Positions 36,808 to 49,116 are shown, counted from the stretch's first letter. The stretch is 64,000 bases of DNA from Alnus glutinosa (GCF_958979055.1 NC_084891.1:28245001-28309000), one strand, 5' to 3'. The notes: generated by a model from the sequence alone, not told the origin. Numbers and translations are program-made.

Positions 36808-38543
36808 ATGTCGTCAGGGAAGAAGATAACGCTGAAGAGCTCGGACGGAGAGACCTTCGAGGTGGAGGAGGCGGTGGCGCTGGAGTCACAGACGATCAAG
36901 CACATGATCGAGGACGATTGCGCCGACAATGGCATCCCGCTCCCGAACGTCACGAGCAAGATCCTCTCCAAGGTAATCGAGTACTGCAAGAAGCACGTCG
37001 AGGCCCCCAAGCCCGCCGCTGCGGCCGAAGACCGCTCCGCGTCCCCCGAAGACGACCTCAAGGCCTGGGACGTCGAGTTCGTCAAGGTCGACCAAGCTAC
37101 ACTCTTCGATCTCATCCTGGTCTGTCTTCTTCCTTATAAAACTCAAATCCCCCTGTTAGATCTTTTTGATTTTCGATTTTTTTTGGGATTAGGGTTTTGG
37201 TTTCGTTTTCTTGGCTCTGGTGTCCAGGATTTGTTTTGTTTGGTTGTTGAGAAAGATTCAGGAAGAAAGGGGGAAATAGTAATTTTTCTATACTATATTT
37301 TTCTTTCTTTCAGTTTTCTCGTTTATTTGTGCTCTAATAAAGCGGGATTTTCCCGAAAATACTTATCTTTGCATGACTATGTAAAGAACTATATCTACCT
37401 AAGATCATAACAAACTTGTTTTTTGAATTGGTGAGCGGAGAGATTGATAATAAATAATTCCAGATATTGACTTTTCATATCACAATCTTTTAGCATTGTT
37501 TTGTTAAGAGTTATATTAGATGGCTGCCTGATTATGTATAAATGTTTTTTCTATTTAATTTAGTAAGTTCGGTTTGATTGATGGCTGAAGCAAGGTATGA
37601 ATTGCCGATGGCTTCATAATAGTGTTTGAAGTGCATGGTAAGTGTGCTTGCGAAAGTGAAACATCCAATTTCAAGGAATCCTCTCGGAATAGTTTCTAGT
37701 GTGTAAAGTGCGTGGAAATCGTTGCAATGCACTGACAGGTGTTATTCGTAAGTAATGGATCGGAACTTGGACTTATGGGTCTTTCATAGTTTTAGGGTCA
37801 TGATCTAGGCGAATGTTGCTTTTAACAGTCTTGCTACTTTTTTCCAGTCCTTATATATGGAATATGTTTCTTGTTTTCTGTTGTGAAGTATTGCTTCTGT
37901 AAGCGTAGGCTCTCTCTTGTTTTTTCAAACTTGAATGTTCTTTCCTTCTCCCTAAGTGGGTGTTTCTCTCGTATACTCTCTGTCTACCTGGGTTGTACCC
38001 CTCTATGCTTTAATAAGATTGAATTGTACTTATCAAAAAACTTGAATGTTAATCCCAAATACAATCTGGTTTATGCTTATGAATCAGCTGATACCGAAAT
38101 TTATCAGATTATCGATTTTCTTTCCTTGTTGAAGGCCCAGTTAGTAGCATAACTTTGAACGTACAACATACTTGTAGATTATCAAGACTGTGGATTGTGT
38201 TTTGTTGTCCAGAGAGAGTGATTTGTAATAACCAGGACCATGGAAGGGACTCTGTTGTTTGTTCTTGTATTAACTTGCACTGAACTGCTATTGCATTATA
38301 TGAGTTGCTTCAACCATATTCATACACTTTGAATGACAAATCTCACTTTGGAGTATGTCTGATTGGCAGGCTGCAAATTATCTGAATATCAAGAGCTTGC
38401 TGGATCTGACTTGCCAGACAGTGGCTGACATGATCAAGGGCAAAACTCCTGAAGAAATTCGCAAGACATTCAACATTAAGAATGACTTCACACCAGAGGA
38501 AGAGGAGGAGGTTCGCAGGGAGAATCAATGGGCCTTTGAGTGA
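36808..38543 (+). CDS. SKP1: SKP1-like protein (SCF ubiquitin ligase adaptor)
   Basis: Two exons (36808-37119, 38370-38543) join in phase 0 to 161 aa, the usual SKP1/ASK1 length. The BTB/POZ-like SKP1 fold starts at [18 protein letters not shown] and continues through [20 protein letters not shown]. The Ala-rich loop [11 protein letters not shown] is typical of plants. The C-terminal F-box-binding helices ([36 protein letters not shown]) end with the invariant ENQWAFE. It bridges CUL1 and F-box proteins in the nucleus and cytosol. The intron position (after LFDLIL) is the conserved one in plants. The ATG at 36808 matches the family start, although an upstream in-frame codon exists. Confidence 0.97.
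37940..38037 (+). mobile_element. 98-bp LINE tail with 13-bp target duplication
   Basis: AAACTTGAATGTT stands at 37927-37939 and again at 38038-38050. The insert ends in ACTTATCAAA and resembles the 3' ends of plant L1 elements (GTATACTCTCTGTCTACCTG). It is a heavily 5'-truncated insertion in the SKP1 intron. Confidence 0.8.
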
Positions 38544-39017
38544 AGATCCAAAATAAGCACATCTGTTTTTTTGTGGCTTATGTTTCTCTTTTGTGCGGTA
38601 GGAAAGGGGCTGCTGTTTCTACCAATCTAAGACTTCTTTAAGTTGTTGACGTACTATTCTGGTGTCACTGTTGTAACAATGGTTGTTTTGCTTAGCTCCA
38701 CTTCTTCCCTCTCCATTTATGTTCCGACGTTTGTTGTTCAATGGATCTCTTTTACTATGTTAATATGGTATATGCTGTTTTTCTTCAATGCTTTGTCCTT
38801 GTGATGCTTTATCTATAGTTTTTGTTAGATTAAGGTTATTCACCATTGACTTTGCTAGAGGGGATGCAATTGAGCTTGGTTGCAGAGGTCCTGAGACGGG
38901 GGTTGTCCCATTATGTTATGAATATAGAGATTTCTTCATTGGGTTGCTTATAATAGCTCTTATATAATCAGCTACATATAGAGAAAGTTTGTAGGTGCTT
39001 AACTTATTCTATTGTAC
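38544..39017. other. SKP1 3' flank / convergent intergenic
   Basis: T-rich sequence that probably holds the SKP1 3' UTR and, on the other strand, the subtilase 3' UTR. The two genes converge here. No other feature is seen. Confidence 0.6.
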
Positions 39018-42000
39018 TTATTCATCGCTGCCTTTGCTGCTTAATACAAAAGGACTCCGGACCTTATATTTTCCATTAGTCCAAGTGATTGACCCAAATA
39101 CATCTTCCTTCAATTGGGTTTCGCTGGAAGAAGAAAAGATCACTTGGTAGCTCAGCTTCTCATTGTTCTTCGTAAACTGCAGCTTATCCGGAATCACTTT
39201 GACATTTACTGCACTGGGTGCATCCACGCCGACAGTGTAGGCCCCGTCACCATCTCCAGCAACGTTAGTTACTGTTCTGCTTACGTTCTTGCTCTCATTT
39301 CCATTGAATTTGGATATTGCAATTGATGGGTAGTTGATATTGGAGATATAATCAGAGTTGGAGTCTTTGGGGCAGGCAAAGCCTTCAGGAACAATTTTAA
39401 CGATGCCTTTTATTGCAGATATGCTACGCCCAGAGTAGCATAGGTAGTTCAAGTAATCAATGGTGCTGGTTTCGTACACCAGTCCTGGTTGTAATGGCCC
39501 AGATGTTGTCACTTCCCCTGCACCGTAATCATAAGGTGTGGCTATCGAACCTGAATCCGTTGTTATCGGAGCTTTCAAATTGTTTGTTTGAGTTGCTGGA
39601 AATTGATGGTAGTCGTTGATTAGCAGACATATACATATCACATACCAAGAATTCATATATTATATTGTATTGTGCTGTTGGATTCTGACCTGTCGTCATG
39701 ATGGCTGATCTTATAGCTGAGGCACTCCATGTGGGGTTCCGAGATTTGACAATGGCGGCAATCCCAGAAACATGTGGGCATGCCATGGAAGTTCCTGAGA
39801 GCACGTTGAACAATGGGGGTTCTTTTCCTTGTGGGGCTTCTGATGTGTCATTTGCAATCCATGCTGCAAGTATGTCTACTCCTGGTGCCGAAATATCAGG
39901 CTGCAAAACGATAATGTTAGGCGGATTTCAATCTCTAGTAATTTGCTGTCTTGATTCCAATCTCTAGCAAAACAATGATACTAGACAAAATAGTCATCCT
40001 AGTAAATATGGGACAGGATCAAATGGAGAGGATTTTTCTCCATTTAGTTATAAAACAGGGGTATAGTTGTCTTTTTACATTTTTATAAAATGTGAAAAGA
40101 TAACTATACCCCTACTTTATAACTAAATGAATTCCATCTATTTCAAATGAAATGGAGAGGATCCAAATTCAGTAAAATTGTTAGCAATTTGGACAACAAA
40201 ATTGCTGGAGATCTATATCTCATATTAAGCTTGTATTGGTTGTTGTAAATAGCGTTATAGTGAAGAGTAAAGACCCTTGCCTTGAGAAGGTTCCTTGTGT
40301 AATATGAAGGCCCTCTAGACGAGAAATATGCAACAACAGGCGCTGGCGTATATTTTGTCACCGATACCGTCGGTAAAATTGTTGCAACTGGGTTTCTTCA
40401 TAAATTTCCATACTTATCAGCAACTTTTTTGCTTTAAACAATCACGAAATTAAAAATTGAAAAAAACTAGTTTTGGGGAAATAGTTTTACTATAGCAAAA
40501 TGGTTTCATTACCCGGTTGAGTTCATATAGGAGAAGATTTCAGCAGCATCCTTTGAACTGATCACAGTTGCTGGAAATGCACCATAAGTAGTTGCTACTG
40601 CGTTTAATTTGTCATCAATCACAGCCATACCAACTCCTCCAACAGCCTTTACTACATCTATCTTGTCTTTCACAGAGTATCCAGAATCATCATCATTATT
40701 ACAGAGTACAATTTTTCCCTTGATCAGGTCCCCATCCATTGAATCTGGGTCGCAATTTCTGAACATGATCTCAAGCGTTTTAAATGTAATGGCAAATTGT
40801 ATAAGCTAAAAAAAAAAAAAAAAGGAAAAAGAAAGAAAAAAAAAGTGTTTAATTCACATATTTTAATCTGAATATTATTACAAAAAGATATTTAGCTTTG
40901 TCCTTATTTGTTGACCCTGGGTTCTTTTTATCTATTTTTCTGTTCCATCTCCTTTTAAAATATTAATTAAATAATTAAATGACATAAATAGTTATTTAAC
41001 ATGATATTAGAAATGAGCTTTAGGTTCTAATCTTAACTCTATAATTTATTTGTTATTTTAATTAATATAGTCCATATATTGTGATGGATATTTGGAAGAT
41101 TTGCACACACATCATGTTAAATTTCCCTGTACCTTGCTTCAACTTCGTTGGCACCACTTTTCTTGGCATACTTTGCGTATATCAACGGATATACAGGAGA
41201 CTTTTCGAGTGGGGAGAAATTTATGCCTTCACCCTGCACTCCATGAAAGGAAAAAAAAAGCTTAATTGTTTTCTGATAAAATAATTTCGTCTTATAGTCT
41301 TTTTTTTAAACAAAAAAAAAAAATTATAGAATTCTTATCTAAAATATGGAGAAAGTTTATATGTCCTTAAAACATGTAATTTTCACATATTTTTTTATGA
41401 ATGCATGTGAGAATCACATGTTCTGTTTATTCTATTAAAAATACACGTGAAAATCACGTGCGCTAAAGACATTTATCGATTTAATATATTCTCTTGTAAG
41501 AATTTTCTACAACCTCCCCTTTTTTTTTTTTTAAATAAAACTTTATTCCTATAATATTGTCAATCAAAAAATATTAATGCAAAATTATTATTATTAATAT
41601 TATACCTTAATCACTTTGTTTCCGCCCAATACCACATTAGATTGAAAATCCCTGTCAATGGTTGACGCAGCAACTGTCAAAATCCAAGGTGCAACATTCA
41701 CAACAGAACTCGAGGATGGGCCATCATTTCCTGCAGAGCAAACCACGACGATCCCATGGTCCACCGCGTGAAACGATCCAATCGCAATCGGATCGCTTTC
41801 CAGTCCGATCTCCAGTACTGAAGGTGCACCAAGTGATAACGATAAAACATCGACACCGTCCGCGATCGCATCATCGAACGCTGATAAAATAGAGGACCCA
41901 CGACAACCGCTCCATGAGCATACCCTGTAGACGGCGATCCGTGAACCTGTGGACCCACCCTTGGCAGTCCCAGCTGCTAGTCCGTAGTAGGATGCACTGG

Positions 42001-43275
42001 CTACTGTGCCCCCTGCTGCGGTTGATGCCACATGTGTGCCATGGCCAATCGTATCACGGGGAGTATGCAACTTTGAGATGGCAATATCGGATTGATTGTA
42101 AAATCTAGCTCCAATCAGCTTCCTACGTAACAAAAATTTGAAATTTTTAAAAACACTGTTAAGCATTTTTTTCATTAGAGATTTTTTTTTTTCCTTCTTT
42201 CTTTTTGGGATTGATCATGTGACTTTGTGTAATATATATACCAAGAGTAGATGGACTGCCGGAGCGTTACCTATTACAATTAGAGGAGCTGAAATCATCG
42301 GCTTCCATGCAGGTTCCCTTCCACCGTGACGGAATTGGACCCATATCCTTGTCGCTAAAACTCTCTGACTCCGGCCAAATTCCTATATTGCATTCACGTT
42401 AAACTACAACTAAATTAGAGTACTATTTGATGGACATGGACAACATAAATAGTAAATGATATACAATTCTGCAATATAGTTGTATTAAAACGATCCGGAT
42501 CCCCGGCAATATATTTGTTGCATAAATTGTTAGTAATTGTGAAAGAACTCTGTGGGACGCACTCGCTCGAGCAAAGGGGCGGGCTGCTAAGACATGTTCG
42601 GACATGTGAGTTCTATAAAGACTCTTTCACATTTAATGTCCAAATTGCTAACATTCATAACAACAAAATTACTGAAAATCTCTGTCCGTATTCCAGTACA
42701 CAAAGCAAAACTGATTTACGTACCCGTATCCAAGATGCCAATTATTGTGTCTGAATCAAGAGATGAGGACCCGGAGTCAGGATTAGGCTGGGAATCAATC
42801 TCTAAAGCAGTTTGATACTTCAAGAAATCCCAAGAACGGGTGGTGTGGAGCTCCAACAGAGGATCTGGAAAAACAGATACAACTCCTGGTTTCTGAGCAA
42901 TTGAACGGGCATCCTCCTCTGACATCCTTGCTGCAAACCCTGAGAAACCATGCCTGTAGGTGTGTACCAATGCATTTTCTTTCCTGGCAATTATCATAAC
43001 AACTAACAACATGTTAATACAGAAAATTCACGATCGAGCTAAGCAATGAAGCAATAATGACAGCTTCAGAATTTGTATAGATTTTACCGTTTTTTTAGCA
43101 CAGAGTTCATGAGCTGAACATGGTCATCCCTCAAGGAACCATTTCTTGAAGCCGCTGCTCCCATGTAAACAATATAAACACCATAGTCATTCCCCGCTTG
43201 AGCTGCCCTGCTTTCTTCCAGTAACCAGACAAGGAAGACAGCGCAGAAAAAGAGGAAAACTGTATTGCCTTTCAT
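39018..43275 (-). CDS. subtilisin-like serine protease, SBT5/CRSP type
   Basis: Secreted subtilase of family S8A. Nine exons: 43088-43275, 42724-42983, 42271-42382, 41606-42122, 41133-41233, 40513-40758, 40281-40395, 39690-39900, 39018-39595. They join to 775 aa. Signal peptide at residues 1-25; I9 prodomain (YIVYMGAAA to SWDFLKY). Catalytic Asp148 (GILDTG), His214 (GHGTH) and Ser551 (GTSMACP); SAGNDGP motif present; protease-associated domain inserted around 370-500; Fn3-like C-terminal domain. It resembles Arabidopsis SBT5.2/CRSP, which cleaves extracellular peptides, but the substrate here is not known. Exon 7 ends AAG followed by GCAAGG, a GC-AG intron; all other introns are GT-AG. The ATG at 43275 directly begins the signal peptide. 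Confidence 0.95.
40016..40164. mobile_element. fold-back MITE in subtilase intron 7
   Basis: A 149-bp palindromic element with the core GGGGTATAGTTGTCTTTTT paired to AAAAGATAACTATACCCC, and outer GGATC / GATCC. A second copy of equal length is at 53544-53692. Confidence 0.8.
42539..42630. repeat. dispersed repeat, copy 2, in subtilase intron 2
   Basis: The ends GTGAAAGA and TCTTTCAC are perfect inverted repeats. The right flank (CAAATTGCTAACATT..AACAAAATTAC) matches that of the copy at 24366-24460. Confidence 0.55.
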
Positions 43276-43344
43276 GTCGCATGTGGCTTTCCGTGTACTC
43301 TAGTGTTGTTGAATGTGGGAGCTCATTTCCAGAAACCTGGAGCT

Positions 43345-43364
43345 TTATATTTATATATATATAG
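43345..43364 (-). promoter_or_regulatory. TATA region of the subtilase gene
   Basis: CTATATATATATAAATATAA on the minus strand, 70-90 bp before the ATG, is the only strong TATA-like site upstream. Confidence 0.5.
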
Positions 43365-43369
43365 CATAG

Positions 43370-44599
43370 TAGCAAGAAGAAGAAGGTGAGATGTGTGGTT
43401 CTGATGGTGGGTTTGTGAATATGCGCATGCACTGCAAACATGTCAGGATCTTATTGCGTCCATTCAAAGTGCGCCATTTCAGAAATGTGAATGCCGGTGG
43501 TGGTGAGGATGATGAAATTGGCGCAGATGGATGAAGATATTTCATCTGGGTAACAAATTTGTAACTTAATCTAATCTCTTATGCCATTCAAATGTGAACA
43601 GTACTTTCCCAACCTAGGAGGAATATTTCAGTGCGCTTTTCCCATTTATATCTATTAGTGAAGTAACGTTCTGATAAACACTTTACAGTTTACAATGATT
43701 TGTGGAGGTGTAATTTGGGGGGTCCATTTTAGAAGCTTAGAGTTTCTGCTGGTGGAATTTGGAACTGAAATGAGTGTTGTCATGTGGTGAATTGGATCAA
43801 TCATCAATATTGGGACCCCCACCCCCCCCCCCTTCCGAACAAGAAAGACGGATCGGAATCCTCTACAATTGGAGATCTCGGGAAATTCTTCTGCTGTAAT
43901 TGGGCAAAAAAAGATGTGAGAGGGCAAGGTAGGTAGGGCTGAAGCCCTCCATCTAGGTAAGGAATTGCAGTGAATTCCAATGAGAAAGAGATAGGATAGT
44001 GGGTTATGAGTCTTATGACACCAGTTGCATTGCAAAACATATCCTGGAAGGCACGCCGATCAACTTTCATTATTGGTGATTTGATGATAAGGGGGATCAA
44101 ATAAGGCAAGAACGTTAGTACATTTTAGAAGTGGTAGTGGAAGCTAGACTTGTTGAAGGAATCCCACGTGACAGGCAAATTCTCCAAATCATGGATTTTT
44201 ATTTCTTCTTTTAAATAAAAAAAAAAATATTCAAAGTGGGAGAGGGGAAAAGGGGACTCCAAATAATGACTTATCAAAACTATCATAGTGCGCCACTAGA
44301 TCGATCCGTAGACACCCTTTTGTTTTGTGTTTTGTGTTTTGTGTTTTTTTTTTTTTTTTTTTTATCATTTTTTGCATGATACCAATTAACCATGAAAAAC
44401 AAAAGGGGTAATTACTTTTTTTTTCCATCAACTACCAAAAAAATATGCGATATTCTTATAAACTACTAACTCGACCAAAAAAAAGCATTCAACTATCACA
44501 GTTACATGTTTTGCCCATTTCTATCAGCCTAACTCGTGAAAAGACTTAAATACCCTAACTCAATTTAAAAAATGACATAGATGCCTTCAACTTAAAAAA
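43370..44599. other. intergenic, upstream of subtilase
   Basis: No gene recognised. It holds a C run near 43820, A and T runs, and AT-rich repeat-like sequence. Open frames of 60-126 codons here overlap on several frames and lack any motif. Confidence 0.5.
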
Positions 44600-44910
44600 A
44601 AAAAAAAAAAGGGGGGGGGGGGGGGGTGGATGCCGACTGCCACCCCCTTAGGTGGAGGGGGTGGCCTGGGAGCCACCACCAGAGGGGGTTCCAGCCACCT
44701 CTGGAGTGGCTCACGGCCACCCCGCAACTTGGGGGGTAACGCAACCACCCTAGGTTTTTTTGGGATGGTCGTACAGCCACCTTTGGAGTGGCTCGTGGAC
44801 ACCCGAAAGTGTTGGTAAGGGGCAGCCTCCCCTCACCACACGAGGAGTGGTTGAACGCCCCTCATTGGTTGCCCCCCCTAAGAGGCTGACCACTCCCATC
44901 TGGTGAGAGT
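44600..44910. repeat. large GC-rich GTGGC/GCCAC array
   Basis: About 300 bp packed with short words such as AGGTGGAGGGGGTGGCC, CTGGAGTGGCTC and GGCCACCCC in both orientations, after an A run and a G run. Several can pair with each other. Open frames across it are rich in Pro, Gly and Trp through composition only. Confidence 0.65.
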
Positions 44911-45669
44911 TGTCCCTCTTTTTTAAAATTTTGTTTTAATTTGAGGGTAAAATTATGACTTTACAATACAATAAGTAATCCGCTATGTCGTGTGTCAAAT
45001 CAATGATTGGTTGTTATGTAGATCCATATGAATATTTAATATTTTTTATCAAATGGTTGACAGTAAAAATTATTTTGGACAGATAGTTTAATCCAAGAAT
45101 CTTTAAAATATTTAAAATACTTTTGATACTCCAAGGACTGGTTTGGTATAACAGTAAACCCTAGATACCAAAAAAAATATATATATTTTCCCCATGACCT
45201 TAAATTATAATTAGAGCAAAATCATCACATTTTATTAAACGATCTTCAAACTTAAATTTAAAAAATTTATCCATTCCCATAATTTTGAAATCATCAAATT
45301 TTGATTCTTGTAATTATTTTGAGAGAAAAAAAAAATGTGCTTTAATAAATTTCTCTGAACTTAATAACCCATTAAGCCTTGTGCCAAAAAATAAAATTGA
45401 GATTTCATAACAAAAAAAAAAAAAAAAAAATGATAAAAATGCACAAATCCTGATATTATGGGTAGGCCCATCTGTAAACTAGGTCCAACCTACCACCAGC
45501 GCACAACCCTAGCTTCAGTTCACGAGAACAGGCACAAAATAGGCCCAGTCTGAAACCAAAGTTAGATTTTTTTACAAGGCCTGAACCCAATGGATAGGTT
45601 CGGGACCAGCTAGGCTTGATCGAGAATCCTTCACCAAATCACGTGAAGTCATTGTTTCATCCGTGAAAG

Positions 45670-45704
<35 letters not shown>

Positions 45705-47129
45705 AAGAAAAAAAGAAAAGGGAGAAACATAATTTCTTTTAGTAGAACTATAAAAAGAAGTATGTGTTTTTCACATATATATAAGAGACACATGACAATT
45801 TTATAAATAGAGTTGATAGAAATCTCAAGCAATTTTGTGAGTTTTTATGAGACTCACCTGTCCGAGTGGTCAATCCACTTGTTGAAGTAGGTGGGTTCCA
45901 TAAAGGCTCTCTCATATTTACTGTCTGAATTATTGTTTAAAAAGAAAATCAATGAACCAAAGAAATGAGAATTCCCTTCAATTGGAGTGCCCGAATTTCA
46001 TTGAAATTCTAATACCCAACATAGGGGAAATTGGGGGCTCCATCTATATCATTCACGTGTAGTACAGGTTTGGCTTTACAAATTCTCTTCTCTATGAGCT
46101 ACTCAAATTTAGTAAAATTCAAACACCCAATTATAAAAGATCTTGCCACACCTAAGTCTGGACGTAAAAATACTTTCAAACACAATATGAAAAGCGGCCG
46201 ACAGGCTACAAGGTGTGTATCAATATTAGTCAAATCTAACTTTTATCTATCAAACTACAAATCGAAAGACAGTGATATGTGTGCCATATTATGTGGCCAT
46301 TCAATTAGATATCCGAATCCGAGGAAGCAAGAGTCCATTAACTAAATAACAAACAGATGATGGTATTGATTTTTAAGACCTTGATAGTGATTTAACAATG
46401 TATTATTATAAAGAACTAGTTTCACTAAGCACAGTTAGCATATGCTCCTAACCAAAAGCTCTTGGAGATGCTCCAAAGAATTGTTGTTTGGACTTACATG
46501 GAAACTGAGTCAAATATGATATCCCCTCCTATTCAATTTTGCTACTGTTAAGTACAGTGAGCATATATGCCACAGTGACTGGAAAAAAGTTTTTCTAATG
46601 TTCAATCAGATCTGCTTTTATTGCATTGTATTGGTTGTATAGCAGTTTTTGTTGGGTACCTCCGCTCCCTTTTTTATTTTTTATTTTACTTTATTGTACT
46701 CTTCTTCTTCTTTATTTTATTTTTTTTAATGGGAGTACTTGTTATGTTTCACCTTTCTTTTGTATTTGCTTTAAGATAAAAAAAAAAAAAATTACAGGTG
46801 GGAGTTGCAATTTATGTTCGCACGTAGAGGTATGAGTATAATTTTTTTTTTTTAAAAAAAAAATGCTACATATACTCATTAATGTACATTTTAATGTGAC
46901 AGTAAAAATTAATATTAAATCTAAAATTTAATGGTAATTTATCTAAAATGCAAAAATGCTTTAAAAAATTGGTAACGATAAAGTATAAAAATGTATTTTT
47001 TTAAGCTAAAAGAGTAAATTTATTGTGCAAATGTGAAGGCTTTAATGCGTGTGCAGTGTGCTAGAGTACTGGGCGAAACAAACGTCATTCACACGACAGC
47101 AACTTTCAAAATTTGCATATTTTATTCTT
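44911..47129. other. intergenic, no gene recognised
   Basis: AT-rich, with multiple homopolymers. A third relative of the TGAGAG repeat lies at about 45845-45920 (CTCACCTGTCCGAGTGG ... GTAGGTGGG ... CTCTCTCATATTTACTG). The rest shows no features. Confidence 0.5.
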
Positions 47130-47133
47130 AAAA
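47130..47133 (-). terminator. Pol III TTTT terminator of the tRNA gene
   Basis: TTTT on the minus strand begins 11 bases past the tRNA 3' end. Confidence 0.7.
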
Positions 47134-47143
47134 CGCCATTCGT

Positions 47144-47215
47144 TTCCGTTGCCGGGAATCGAACCCGGGTCTCCTGGGTGAAAGCCAGATATCCTAACCG
47201 CTGGACGACAACGGA
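47144..47215 (-). tRNA. tRNA-Glu (anticodon TTC)
   Basis: A 72-nt cloverleaf on the minus strand: acceptor TCCGTTG paired with CAACGGA, discriminator A, D-arm TCGTCCAGCGGTTAGGA, anticodon stem TCTGG/CCAGG with loop CTTTCAC giving anticodon TTC, and T-arm CCGGGTTCGATTCCCGG. The internal A and B boxes are intact. No intron. Confidence 0.97.
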
Positions 47216-48402
47216 TTGTTGGAGTTGGGAAAAATACAAATAACATGATCATAGCAGCTTCAAATCCTTTTGACATGCTGATGCTGGCATTGCAACTCTT
47301 CTGTGAGATTCCTAAAGTTACTGTAAAAGTAATTTAGGTAAATACTGATAAATTAATGAATTTACATGCTGGTTTTGAATGTCCTACGTTTCGTAGCTAG
47401 CTTAACATTGAACTCGTGTGATTTTTTTTTATTTTTTTTTTCTCTATATCACTTTATTTCACAAGGCACGTCAATTTGTTGACCCGCAGTATCCCTTACC
47501 AATTACTATAGCGTTGTAAATTTTACGCATACATTTAACTACATTAGGGTTTGGGAGAGCCAACGTTTTCCCTAAAAATAAATAAAATTTTATTCTTAAA
47601 TTTTTTATTTTTTGTCTCCCAAATCTCAAATACGGACTATACCCCTGCTTAGGACGATTTTAGGGCGGCTATTTGCTTAGTATTCATTCGGTTTAACGTT
47701 TTTAAAATGTGCAGTTGAAAAAATAGTAATTAACAATTTCAAAATTCAATTAATAAAAAAATGATTTTTAATTATGCATTCGGTAAAATCTAAAAATCGT
47801 TGTTATTTTGTGAATTGTGCATTTTTTTAAATAAAAATCCCCTCTGCCTGGTGCGCAAAGACATGGATTTTTTTTTTTTTTTCAAATTTTAAAACAGAAC
47901 AATCTCCTCGTAATTTTGTTTAAGCTAGAACACATAATTCAACCTACAAAATGGGTAGACCAAACACATAGGTGGTTTGTGGAACACTCGAGAACATACC
48001 ATGTCCTTCTCTTCCACAGACAGAATGTTTAGATAAGGCAAAACAAAAGGGGGCAGAGAGGAAGAGTTGGGTTTCGCGTTGAGAGCCACTAACAGAGATA
48101 TTTAAAAATATTAGTAATGAGCGACAAAGAAATGTCAAGTCGCATTATTATTATTTTAACGTTCCCCCACAATTGTTAAGAATATCTATGACTAATGATA
48201 ATCTTTTGTTTCTTGTAGCAGCGCGCAGCCACGAAACGACGGAGTTCTCGCGTAACCACCAAAGTTAATCAATTCATGTCTTCTTCTTTTTTAGATGAAA
48301 TATTACGATCGATTACACTGCCACTATTTTTAATCAAAGATTACCAGCTTAATGCTGTATCTTTTAATCAAAGGATTTGATGTTATCTATCGGCGCACTT
48401 TA
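47216..48402. other. intergenic, no gene recognised
   Basis: AT-rich. A segment near 47690-47850 has AT-rich Harbinger-like words (GTTTTTAAAATGTGCAGTTG, GTGAATTGTGCA) but no clear ends. A 64-codon frame at 47944-48138 is unsupported. Confidence 0.45.
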
Positions 48403-48631
48403 TGTGACGTGAGCATCCCACATCGCTTAAAAATGAGGACGTATTTATATATATAAACACGCATTTCTTAACACAACACGTTTTAAAGTCGTGATGACCA
48501 TAAATTTATCAGAGCTCCACAGTTAAGCGTGCTTCTGCGAGAGTAATACCAGAATAGGTGACTTCCTGAAAAGTCTGGTTCGAAAGAGTTAAAAGTAAAC
48601 ACTATTGTGTCATTAGAAGTGAGTCGTTACA
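48403..48631 (+). mobile_element. Cassandra TRIM solo LTR carrying a 5S rRNA-like segment
   Basis: A 229-bp LTR begins TGTGACGTGAGCATCCCACA and ends GTCGTTACA, flanked by a perfect 5-bp target duplication CTTTA (48398-48402 and 48632-48636). Positions about 48509-48580 match the 3' two thirds of plant 5S rRNA, including the box A stretch CAGTTAAGCGTGCTT and a box C-like AGAATAGGTGACTTCCTG. This composition defines Cassandra, a terminal-repeat retrotransposon in miniature. Only one LTR is present, so it is a solo LTR left by recombination. It looks whole as a solo LTR, and the intact duplication suggests modest age. It is not a functional 5S gene. Confidence 0.92.
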
Positions 48632-49116
48632 CTTTATCTTCAGGTCAACCATATATTAGACCTAAAACAAATAAATATTTTATTGCGCATGAATTCTTAC
48701 AACAATGTTTGAAGGACAACATCATAATTTTTCATCTGAGGTCAAAATATAAATGAAAGTCAAAGCCTAATTTTGGTAGGAATCAATTTTGGCTTGGTCT
48801 CTCATGATAGTCTTTTAACGGATAATATTTGTTATCAGATCATTACTTTTCAGCCTTTCTCGTTGTTCATTAGTGTGAGTGAATCTTGGCACAATGTGGC
48901 TTGGCCCTTCACTAGATTTTTAACGGCTAGTTTCCGTTTTTCAATCTCATTGTCAATTGCATCTTGGTCCCTCACTGGATTCTTTTAACGGATAGTTTCC
49001 ATTCTTCAGCCTTCACTTTCAGCCTTTCTCATAAGTACCGCCTTGGTCCAATCATCGATTTTCGATTGCTTTTAATTTATTATGATCTTCTCTTTTTCAA
49101 ACTCAAGCTGAGGGGA
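48632..49116. other. possible internal region of a Copia-like fossil
   Basis: T-rich sequence with no protein domain. Just before 49117 there is a purine-rich AGCTGAGGGGA resembling a polypurine tract, which would fit the internal 3' end of a retroelement. Repeated TTTAACGGATA-type phrases lie at about 48816, 48917 and 48984. Confidence 0.35.

Noticed and set aside
44587-44818. Pro/Trp/Gly-rich open frames on both strands
   Set aside because: They are compositional products of the GC-rich GTGGC array and overlap one another.
48509-48580. A 5S rRNA gene
   Set aside because: Only the 3' part of 5S is present and it lies inside a Cassandra LTR with its own boundaries and target duplication.
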